From: Pseudobdellovibrio sp.
GTDB taxonomy: Bacteria > Bdellovibrionota > Bdellovibrionia > Bdellovibrionales > Bdellovibrionaceae
Direction: 5' to 3'
Length of the DNA stretch: 5,721 nucleotides
Assembly: GCA_025449725.1 (NCBI GenBank)
Contig: JANWIU010000115.1
Coordinates: 1 to 5,721 of the forward strand
Under the pieces are notes generated by a model. The model searched no databases. It was not told the origin of the DNA and saw only the letters and a list, made by a program, of their open reading frames with translations. Shown here piece after piece: positions 1-4,821 of this stretch (positions are counted from its first letter, which is position 1; every line of letters begins with the position of its first letter). The position numbers and the translations under genes are program-made.

Positions 1-10
1 CGGAGTTGTC

Positions 11-349
11 GTGGTCCATCCCTTGCTTAATAAAAGCTGGGGCGGGTGGGCATTGAAATCTTTCTTATTTTTCTTCGTATGTGGAACTTTATGGTTGCTT
101 TCCAGCAGCTCTGCAGCGCCATTTCAAAATACCCGTGAATTTAGCGTTCAATTTGTAACGGCAGAAGATGAAAGCGTTGAAAATATCGCTGAAGAACTTA
201 AAGTGTTTTCAAGTATCTACTGCGGTTTAAGAAAAGCAACCGTTGTTGAAACCAATTTTAATTCTGCACGCTACGAATACCGAAACGGAAAAGATAAATA
301 TAAGTTTGAAGTAAATAGAATCTACTGCGACTTTCTAACGCAACAGTAA
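11..349 (+). CDS. Small exported protein of unknown function
   Basis: I do not recognise this 112-residue protein. Residues about 16-36 form a hydrophobic segment after two lysines (K8, K16) and end in a Ser/Ala stretch typical of signal peptidase I cleavage, near SSSAA|PF. The mature part of about 76 residues would be periplasmic or secreted. It contains two cysteines, C71 and C106, that could form a disulfide, a mixed acidic helix-like stretch (about 52-65) and a Tyr/Lys-rich tail (YEYRNGKDKYKF, about 88-99) that looks like beta strands. The GTG start at 11 has GGAG at 2-5 with a 5-nt spacer. The frame stays open to the left edge, so a start outside the window is possible, although the export signal begins close to this GTG. 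The stop is 8 nt before the ATG of the next gene, so the two are very likely co-transcribed. C24 is not preceded by a lipobox, so this is probably not a lipoprotein. Whether the gene is real is fairly sure; its function is unknown. Confidence 0.72.
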   Translation: MVHPLLNKSWGGWALKSFLFFFVCGTLWLLSSSSAAPFQNTREFSVQFVTAEDESVENIAEELKVFSSIYCGLRKATVVETNFNSARYEYRNGKDKYKFEVNRIYCDFLTQQ

Positions 350-352
350 AGG
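348..352 (+). promoter_or_regulatory. Ribosome binding site deciding the start at 358
   Basis: AAAGG overlaps the stop codon of the upstream gene and lies 5 nt before the ATG at 358. That spacing is good for this ATG. The in-frame GTG at 352 would overlap the site itself, so ATG 358 is the more likely start. The overlap with the upstream stop suggests translational coupling. Confidence 0.6.
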
Positions 353-357
353 TGAAG

Positions 358-1122
358 ATGAAGACCCATGCTTTGTTCATTATTGCATTTTTTGTGATAA
401 CAGCTTCGCTGTATAAATCTTTCTCTGGCAGTAAGAAAATAGGCGTTAGAAGCACAAATCAAGTCCTTGCACAATGGCCTGGAGTTATGAAGAAGGGATT
501 AAATTCTGGAATTCGAAAGCCTCCCGGGTTGAACGGGAATATGCACAATAAAAAAAATTCGTCATCTGCAGGTTTTGGTGCAGTATCTGAACGAAAGTTT
601 CCCACTCGTGGAATCGCCTCTGTAAGTCCTCCCGGTCCTTATGCTTCCACTTCTTTGAAAATGCCGAGAATTGGGGCTTTGTCAGGAGGAAAGTTTAAAC
701 CGAGAGGCTTTGCCAGCAGTTTGCGAGGGATTGGCAGTGCAAACTATAACTTTTCTACCGGTTACTTCGACAACATGCCACAGGTCTCCATTGGTCAGGT
801 TGATCCGTCTAACACTTCCCAAGGCGAATCTTCGGCGCAAGAACTCAGTAGTTTTACCAGAACGCCGGATCTCAGCATGAATGCAACGATAGATCCCGAA
901 ATCACCGAGAGTTTTGAAGATCAAATTAGAAAATTCCGCGAACAAAATCAGTTGTCGGCCCAGGAGCTTAGAGAATTGGAAGTAATTACGAATAGCTTTA
1001 ATTCGATGTCTACTTCAGTTCAGCGCGGTCAAATCCCGGCGCCTCAGGTAAATGCAGAAGCCATAAAGTTAACCCGATCCTTTATTAATTTAAAACGAAG
1101 AGTCGAAGCTAAAATTCACTAG
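358..1122 (+). CDS. Membrane-anchored orphan protein with duplicated motif
   Basis: I do not recognise this protein of 254 residues from ATG 358 (256 from GTG 352). Numbering here starts at 358. Residues about 4-19 are a single hydrophobic segment, either an uncleaved anchor or a signal peptide, with the rest probably periplasmic. Residues about 25-135 are strongly basic, rich in Gly, Ser, Pro and Asn, and probably disordered. They hold a duplicated motif of the form GAxSxxKFxxRGxAS at 74-88 and 106-120, each preceded by PPG (55-57 and 91-93). Residues about 178-222 are acidic and charged, with a helix or short coiled-coil look. The C-terminus is Lys/Arg-rich. There are no cysteines, unlike its neighbour. 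It sits 8 nt downstream of the small exported gene and is the last gene of that operon, ending 4 nt from the stop of the convergent phospholipase gene. The hydrophobic N-terminus followed by a low-complexity linker suggests an envelope-spanning or machine-accessory protein. That is inference only. Confidence 0.78.
   Translation: MKTHALFIIAFFVITASLYKSFSGSKKIGVRSTNQVLAQWPGVMKKGLNSGIRKPPGLNGNMHNKKNSSSAGFGAVSERKFPTRGIASVSPPGPYASTSLKMPRIGALSGGKFKPRGFASSLRGIGSANYNFSTGYFDNMPQVSIGQVDPSNTSQGESSAQELSSFTRTPDLSMNATIDPEITESFEDQIRKFREQNQLSAQELRELEVITNSFNSMSTSVQRGQIPAPQVNAEAIKLTRSFINLKRRVEAKIH
577..717 (+). repeat. Two-copy protein-level repeat GAxSxxKFxxRGxAS
   Basis: The two 45-nt copies are 577-621 and 673-717, 96 nt apart start to start and in frame. 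They encode GAVSERKFPTRGIAS and GALSGGKFKPRGFAS, identical at 9 of 15 positions plus conservative changes. The DNA copies have diverged in most synonymous positions, so what is kept is the peptide, not the DNA. A PPG tripeptide precedes each copy, encoded at 520-528 and 628-636. Confidence 0.7.
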
Positions 1123-1126
1123 TTGT

Positions 1127-2359
1127 TCAAAAGAAATTTTTCAGTAACGGTTTGAGAACGCTGATGCCAAGACATTGGTTCTGCTGCTTTTCCGAAAGAC
1201 CGTACGACTGAAATATTTGCTGAATGGTCTTTACAATATGGCCTTCATTCATTCTGCGGTTATGTTCACTTTTGTAGAGGTCAAATATCTCTGCAGAATT
1301 TCGGATCACCAGAAGGGTTTCTGCATTTGTATTGATAGAACGGGAATCCAAGTTGTAGGAGCCGATGGCTAAAGCCCGGTCATCTATAAAAATACTTTTA
1401 GCATGAGTCTTTTTGGCTTGTGGGGTAAAAGAAACTTTGGCGCCCATATCGAGCCACCATTGAATTTCATTCATCGGCAGGCAAGTCGAATAGCGAGCCA
1501 TCCATACATCTGTTTTGGGACCGTTAAGATAAAACTGCATCCTGATTCCTCTGGACTTTGCACTTCCCAGTTCGTGCGAAATTTCACCAACAGGCAGGAA
1601 GTAGGCATTTTCAATTTCCAGAGAATTCTCTGCCGTCCTCAGTAATTCCGAAACGGCTTTACTTACGAGGCGCGAGCCGTTGTTTCCGACTTCATCTGTG
1701 TGCCATGAAACATCTGCAGTAGACCAGGCAGAAAAATTTTCTTCTGCCTTCCAGCTTTCTTCATTCATGATTTCGCGCAGCCAGCTTTCGTCGGGCGTCA
1801 GTGCCGTGCAGTCAGGTATAGTCGCTAATCGGTTAGTCCAAGCCTGTGAAAATGAATTGCTGATATTCGAAACCGCAGCGCCTTTTAATTCTATATCCCA
1901 GTCTGAAAGTTCTTCGTTCATCTCAGAAAAATTCTCGTCACTGATGTTTCTTCCGCCTACAAAGGCAGTGCTTTCGGTAACCCAGATTTTACGGTGAGTC
2001 CGCTGTTGATTTAACAGGCCGCCGTTTTGGTTAAAGAACTTGATTTCAATTCCCTTTGAGCGAAGCGAGCATGCCATGGATTTAGAAAAACTTTCGGATC
2101 CCCAGCCGTCCAGTAGTAAACGGATCTTCATCGCTGGACGGTTCAGTTTTTCCTGAATTAAGGTTTTCAAAACAACTCGGCCGGCACGGTCGTTTTCAAA
2201 ATAGAAAGTTTCAATGTCCAGCTGTTGGGCATTTGAAATGGATTGCAGGCGGGCAGCCAGCGCGGCGGCACCTTCGCTGTAAAGGCGGATTTCTGCCGGA
2301 ACTGCAAATAATTTGAAGCTAATAAGCATTGTACATAAGAATGAAAAGAGCCGGGTCAT
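1127..2359 (-). CDS. Exported phospholipase D family protein, ClsC-like
   Basis: This 410-residue member of the two-HKD phospholipase D superfamily is closest in style to bacterial cardiolipin synthase C-type enzymes, which transfer or hydrolyse phosphatidyl groups. Residues 1-20 are a signal peptide (hydrophobic core, cleavage near LFA|VPA), so the enzyme should act in the periplasm or outside the cell. The first HKD motif is at 122-138: H122, K124, then GGRN at 135-138. The usual Asp of HxKx4D is Glu129, and the turn is one residue shorter than in typical cardiolipin synthases. The second is canonical: H319, K321, D326 and GSYNLDSRS at 333-341, with a following NAE (345-347). Both catalytic His/Lys pairs are intact, so it is probably active. 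Length is slightly shorter than E. coli ClsC. ATG at 2357-2359 is preceded by AGG and AAAGAG on the minus strand. It is a single-gene unit, divergent from the DUF4360-like gene and convergent with the orphan operon. Substrate is not determined: a phosphodiesterase or nuclease acting on prey or environmental molecules is also possible. Confidence 0.9.
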   Translation of the reverse strand: MTRLFSFLCTMLISFKLFAVPAEIRLYSEGAAALAARLQSISNAQQLDIETFYFENDRAGRVVLKTLIQEKLNRPAMKIRLLLDGWGSESFSKSMACSLRSKGIEIKFFNQNGGLLNQQRTHRKIWVTESTAFVGGRNISDENFSEMNEELSDWDIELKGAAVSNISNSFSQAWTNRLATIPDCTALTPDESWLREIMNEESWKAEENFSAWSTADVSWHTDEVGNNGSRLVSKAVSELLRTAENSLEIENAYFLPVGEISHELGSAKSRGIRMQFYLNGPKTDVWMARYSTCLPMNEIQWWLDMGAKVSFTPQAKKTHAKSIFIDDRALAIGSYNLDSRSINTNAETLLVIRNSAEIFDLYKSEHNRRMNEGHIVKTIQQIFQSYGLSEKQQNQCLGISVLKPLLKNFF

Positions 2360-2554
2360 AACTCTTTACCTGCCAGCGTTGTACCCGCTAAAAACGATTA
2401 GATTCAATTGCAGGCCTGTTACAGCCGGCCTTTCCGTAAAAGGGCAGCGCAAAGTAATTTTTTTGACAGATGTAATTTAGTGGCACCGCTGCTTTTGGCT
2501 CTTAGATTGCTTTGTAGATTCCTCGGAGACAAAGAGGCTCCAATTTGCATGTCC
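2360..2554. promoter_or_regulatory. Divergent intergenic region, promoters not pinned
   Basis: This stretch of about 200 nt must hold the promoters of the minus-strand phospholipase gene and the plus-strand DUF4360-like gene. Visible elements are a GC-rich dyad (AGGCC at 2412-2416, GGCCT at 2427-2431), a TTGACA hexamer at 2463-2468 with no matching -10 at 15-18 nt, and two TAGATT hexamers at 2503-2508 and 2515-2520. I cannot assign a confident sigma70 promoter in either direction. A promoter type with other sequence rules, or activator-dependent transcription, is possible. Confidence 0.4.
2521..2541 (+). promoter_or_regulatory. Interleaved inverted repeats in leader
   Basis: CCTC (2521-2524) is complementary to GAGG (2534-2537), and GGAG (2525-2528) is complementary to CTCC (2538-2541). 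The two 4-bp stems are interleaved, so they would be either mutually exclusive hairpins or an H-type pseudoknot. CCTC is also complementary to the GAGG of the ribosome binding site at 2556-2559. The stems are short, so a regulatory role in translation of the downstream gene is speculative. Confidence 0.25.
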
Positions 2555-2559
2555 AGAGG
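2555..2559 (+). promoter_or_regulatory. Ribosome binding site deciding the start at 2566
   Basis: AGAGG lies 6 nt before the ATG at 2566, and the signal peptide begins immediately after that ATG. The longer in-frame reading from TTG 2545 would bury this site inside the gene and add seven residues before the signal peptide, so ATG 2566 is preferred. Confidence 0.7.
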
Positions 2560-2565
2560 TGGAAA

Positions 2566-3255
2566 ATGAATCTAAATAAAGTAATTTTTTCTATAACTGT
2601 TCTGTCCTTTTACAGTTCGTTAGTTTTAGGTAAATCGCTCTGGACTCCGCGCAATGATCCGCCACCGTTTAATATTCAAGTACAGGTGCTGCGAATGTTC
2701 GGCGACGGCTGTCCTGCTGGAACTGCTAGAGCCGCCTTAACTCCCGATCAAACTACCATTTCCATTCTGTTTGATAATTTCGTTAATGAAATTCCACCGA
2801 CATCCACGCTTGTTCAGGCTAAAAAAACCTGTTCAGTTACTTTAGGAATCAAGTTTCCGGGTCAAAACCGGGTTGCCATCGTTGGTTCAGACGCGCGCGG
2901 ATTTGCTCATGTACCGGCCGGTGGCACCGCCAGCATTTCAGTGAATCATTACTCTATTTACGGGGCGGCAAAGTATCAGCAAAAAATGAATGTTCGAAGA
3001 GACATTCGCGGGCCATCTGAAGGGCCTGTTGAAATCAATTCGCGTTTTCAGGATGTTCCTTTGTGGTCACAATGCGGAACGCAAATGAAATACAACACGA
3101 TGATCTTTCCATTTATGACAATTACTATGGAACTTGCCGGGTCCAGCCAGGATCCGCAAGATTCTTTGATGGCTGCTATGGATTCACTGGATTTCAGTGC
3201 CCCGCTGAGCTACCACTTGGCATGGACTCCAGACACAAAAAATTGTCCTAAGTAG
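2566..3255 (+). CDS. Exported DUF4360-like protein
   Basis: This 229-residue protein has a clear signal peptide (residues 1-22: two lysine/asparagine residues, hydrophobic core, cleavage near VLG|KS). The mature part matches the pattern I recall for DUF4360, a family of secreted fungal and bacterial proteins of about 200 residues without known function. It has a GDGCPAG block at 46-52, followed by beta strands ending in a (K)KTC block at 87-89 with an alternating hydrophobic strand (VTLGIKF), then a Gly-rich segment and further strand-like regions. The four cysteines at 49, 89, 170 and 227 could form two disulfides, fitting a beta-sandwich outside the cytoplasm. It appears to be a single-gene unit: divergent from the phospholipase gene, followed by a stem-loop, and with a separate promoter before the next gene. 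Family assignment is from motif memory, not alignment, and function is unknown. A surface or matrix structural or binding role is a guess. Confidence 0.8.
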   Translation: MNLNKVIFSITVLSFYSSLVLGKSLWTPRNDPPPFNIQVQVLRMFGDGCPAGTARAALTPDQTTISILFDNFVNEIPPTSTLVQAKKTCSVTLGIKFPGQNRVAIVGSDARGFAHVPAGGTASISVNHYSIYGAAKYQQKMNVRRDIRGPSEGPVEINSRFQDVPLWSQCGTQMKYNTMIFPFMTITMELAGSSQDPQDSLMAAMDSLDFSAPLSYHLAWTPDTKNCPK

Positions 3256-3270
3256 GCTTTGCAGTTTAGA

Positions 3271-3288
3271 CAAGCACGCAAGTGCTTG
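3271..3288 (+). terminator. Stem-loop after the DUF4360-like gene
   Basis: CAAGCAC (3271-3277) and GTGCTTG (3282-3288) form a perfect 7-bp stem closed by a GCAA loop, a stable GNRA-type tetraloop, 15 nt past the stop. The downstream sequence is AATTATTGC, not a clean T run; a T6 run comes only at 3312-3317. It may be a weak intrinsic terminator or a 3'-end stabilising hairpin. Confidence 0.45.
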
Positions 3289-3293
3289 AATTA

Positions 3294-3322
3294 TTGCTGA
3301 ATTAGCCTGCATTTTTTATAAT
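3294..3322 (+). promoter_or_regulatory. Sigma70-like promoter of the glycosyltransferase gene
   Basis: A perfect TATAAT (-10) lies at 3317-3322, preceded at an ideal 17-nt spacing by TTGCTG at 3294-3299 (three of six matches to the -35 consensus). The spacer is T-rich next to the -10. Transcription would start near 3329, giving a leader of about 60 nt before ATG 3392. The promoter sits after the stem-loop at 3271-3288, which supports separate transcription from the DUF4360-like gene. Confidence 0.6.
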
Positions 3323-3391
3323 TAGAACATTCCTAGAGTGAAGAATGGTTGTCAAAGCCTCAAAAATTGAAGAATCTTGGGGCTTAAGACC

Positions 3392-4819
3392 ATGCAAAAT
3401 CAGTATACGTTCAACTCATTTAAATCAAACGGCGTACTTTCAAATATCCGATTATTTTTTCGGAATCATTTTTTTGAAGTCGTGGCCGTGCTTACGTTTT
3501 TTTTACTGATCACTGCGCAGACTCTTTGGTCAGCGATACATGGTGATGGGGCTGTTTACGCTTGGGTCACAAAAGAAATGGCGTTAAACGGTTTTTTTAG
3601 CGGTAAACTTCCCAACTGGGATCAAACTCAGGTTTTTGCAGAACATCCGTATTTCTTTTTTTACTTTGCATCTTTTTTTGTGAAAGTTTTTGGTGTTTCT
3701 GACCTGGCTCTAAAACTTCCGAATTATTTGGTGGCCGCAGTTTCATTGTTCGCATTATTTAAAGCCGCTCGCCTCAAGTGGGGAGCTGAGCAAGGAAGTT
3801 CAATAGGACTCATAGCCGGTTATGCTCTTTTGCTAAACGGTACTTACATGATGCAGATTTCTCAGCCGTCCCTTGATCCAATGGCGCAGTTACTGGGGCT
3901 GATTGCGGTCATGGTGTTGGCGTTTACAGATAGAGCCTTTCTTTCCGGTCTAGTGTTAGGCGCAGCGTTTTTAACAAAAGGATTAGAGCTTCTTCCGAAT
4001 CTGGCGGCGCTGGTTTTAGTTACGGCATTTTTAAAGCGCTCTTCGTATAGAGAAGTAATGAAGAGTGTTTTGGTTTTAGGAGCCGGTATTATACTTCCTG
4101 TTCTGGGCTGGTTGCTTTTAGATCAACTCATTTGGAACGGTGAGTGGATTAAAACCTACTGGTTTCGTCAGTTTACAATGAGATTTTTAAATCCTGTAAA
4201 CGTTAAGAAGGCTTTTGATCTTTCTTATTTGCTAACAGCCACCCGGGTTTACTTTGTCGAAATATTTATTTTGGCTGTTTGGTTATTATCGACCGATGCC
4301 TGGAAAGAAAAGCGCCGAGATCCATTGTTTTTATATTTTGTGCTCTATTGTGTTTTTAATATCTCTGCATTTTTAATTATAAAAAAAGACAGTTCTCAGC
4401 ATGCGACAGGCTTGTTAGTCGCCGGCTCCCTTTTTGTGGGCCAAGCTATTTATGATATCTGGAAGAAGATGGGCGCCAGAAGACTTTGGGCCGTGCCGGT
4501 ATCCTTACTGGTGATAGCCTTTACATATTGGTCATGGTTTTTTGTAAATGCTGATCACAATCCTGACATGTGGACTGTAGTTAAAAATGAATCACAAATT
4601 CTCAGTGGCAATTCTAAGTTACCGATTGTCATCCGAAATGCCGATGGCGAAGGTTATGGATTATTTCATACCGCTCAATGGTATTCGAAGTCTGACCGGG
4701 TTTATTTTCAGTCCGATGCGGACCGGTTGTTAGTAGGACAAGAAGTTGTATGTCTTATTGAAAAATCAGACGGGCAGCTGACTGCCGCCCGTGTTATATA
4801 TCAAAAAAATATTTTCTGA
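3392..4819 (+). CDS. GT-C glycosyltransferase, ArnT/PMT-like
   Basis: This polytopic inner-membrane protein of 475 residues resembles the ArnT/PMT_2 branch of GT-C glycosyltransferases, which move a sugar from a polyprenyl-phosphate donor to lipid, glycan or protein acceptors on the periplasmic face. After a first membrane helix (about 29-47), the first periplasmic loop carries GDGAVYAWVTKEM (51-63). Its D52 aligns with the catalytic Asp of the family, and it is followed by an amphipathic EHPYFFFYF stretch (84-92) where ArnT-type proteins usually have EKPPL. A second conserved acidic site is D162 (SLDPM), and FLTKG at 193-197 is a hallmark. About ten to twelve membrane segments end near 385, leaving a C-terminal domain of about 90 residues, probably periplasmic. 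ATG 3392 is chosen; an in-frame TTG at 3377 would add five residues. The ribosome binding site is weak (GGGG, 9 nt upstream). The gene is monocistronic, so donor and acceptor cannot be read from neighbours. The first 300 nt are rich in T7-T8 runs. Confidence 0.87.
   Translation: MQNQYTFNSFKSNGVLSNIRLFFRNHFFEVVAVLTFFLLITAQTLWSAIHGDGAVYAWVTKEMALNGFFSGKLPNWDQTQVFAEHPYFFFYFASFFVKVFGVSDLALKLPNYLVAAVSLFALFKAARLKWGAEQGSSIGLIAGYALLLNGTYMMQISQPSLDPMAQLLGLIAVMVLAFTDRAFLSGLVLGAAFLTKGLELLPNLAALVLVTAFLKRSSYREVMKSVLVLGAGIILPVLGWLLLDQLIWNGEWIKTYWFRQFTMRFLNPVNVKKAFDLSYLLTATRVYFVEIFILAVWLLSTDAWKEKRRDPLFLYFVLYCVFNISAFLIIKKDSSQHATGLLVAGSLFVGQAIYDIWKKMGARRLWAVPVSLLVIAFTYWSWFFVNADHNPDMWTVVKNESQILSGNSKLPIVIRNADGEGYGLFHTAQWYSKSDRVYFQSDADRLLVGQEVVCLIEKSDGQLTAARVIYQKNIF
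4773..4786 (-). terminator. Possible terminator of the protease gene
   Basis: GGCAG (4773-4777) and CTGCC (4782-4786) form a 5-bp GC-rich stem with a 4-nt loop, extendable by one pair with a bulge. On the minus strand it is followed by TCTGATTTTT. It lies inside the 3' end of the convergent glycosyltransferase gene, 36 nt past the protease stop. The T run starts about 7 nt from the stem, so the call is weak. In the plus direction no T run follows. Confidence 0.3.
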
Positions 4820-4821
4820 TT

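Noticed and set aside
80..82. Cys24 of the first protein as a lipoprotein cysteine
   Set aside because: The residues before it (FFV) do not fit a lipobox, and a better signal peptidase I site follows at the Ser/Ala stretch.
358..420. Type IV or Flp prepilin signal in the orphan anchor protein
   Set aside because: There is no Gly-Phe/Met-x3-Glu type cleavage motif before the hydrophobic segment.
1175..1997. Several plus-strand open frames opposite the phospholipase gene
   Set aside because: They are shadows of the minus-strand frame that carries both HKD motifs. No independent start signals or motifs were seen.
2463..2468. Perfect TTGACA as a -35 box for the DUF4360-like gene
   Set aside because: No -10-like hexamer occurs 15-18 nt downstream; the sequence there is GC-rich (CACCGCTGC).
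2481..2499. TGGCAC followed by TTTTGGC resembling a sigma54 promoter
   Set aside because: The GG-to-GC distance is wrong: the position where GC is needed (2494-2495) reads TT, and the nearby GC is 4 nt too far.
3345..3509. Small 54-codon open frame starting at an ATG just after the glycosyltransferase promoter
   Set aside because: It overlaps the true gene in another frame, has no clear ribosome binding site, and its translation shows no family features. A leader-peptide role cannot be excluded but is not supported.
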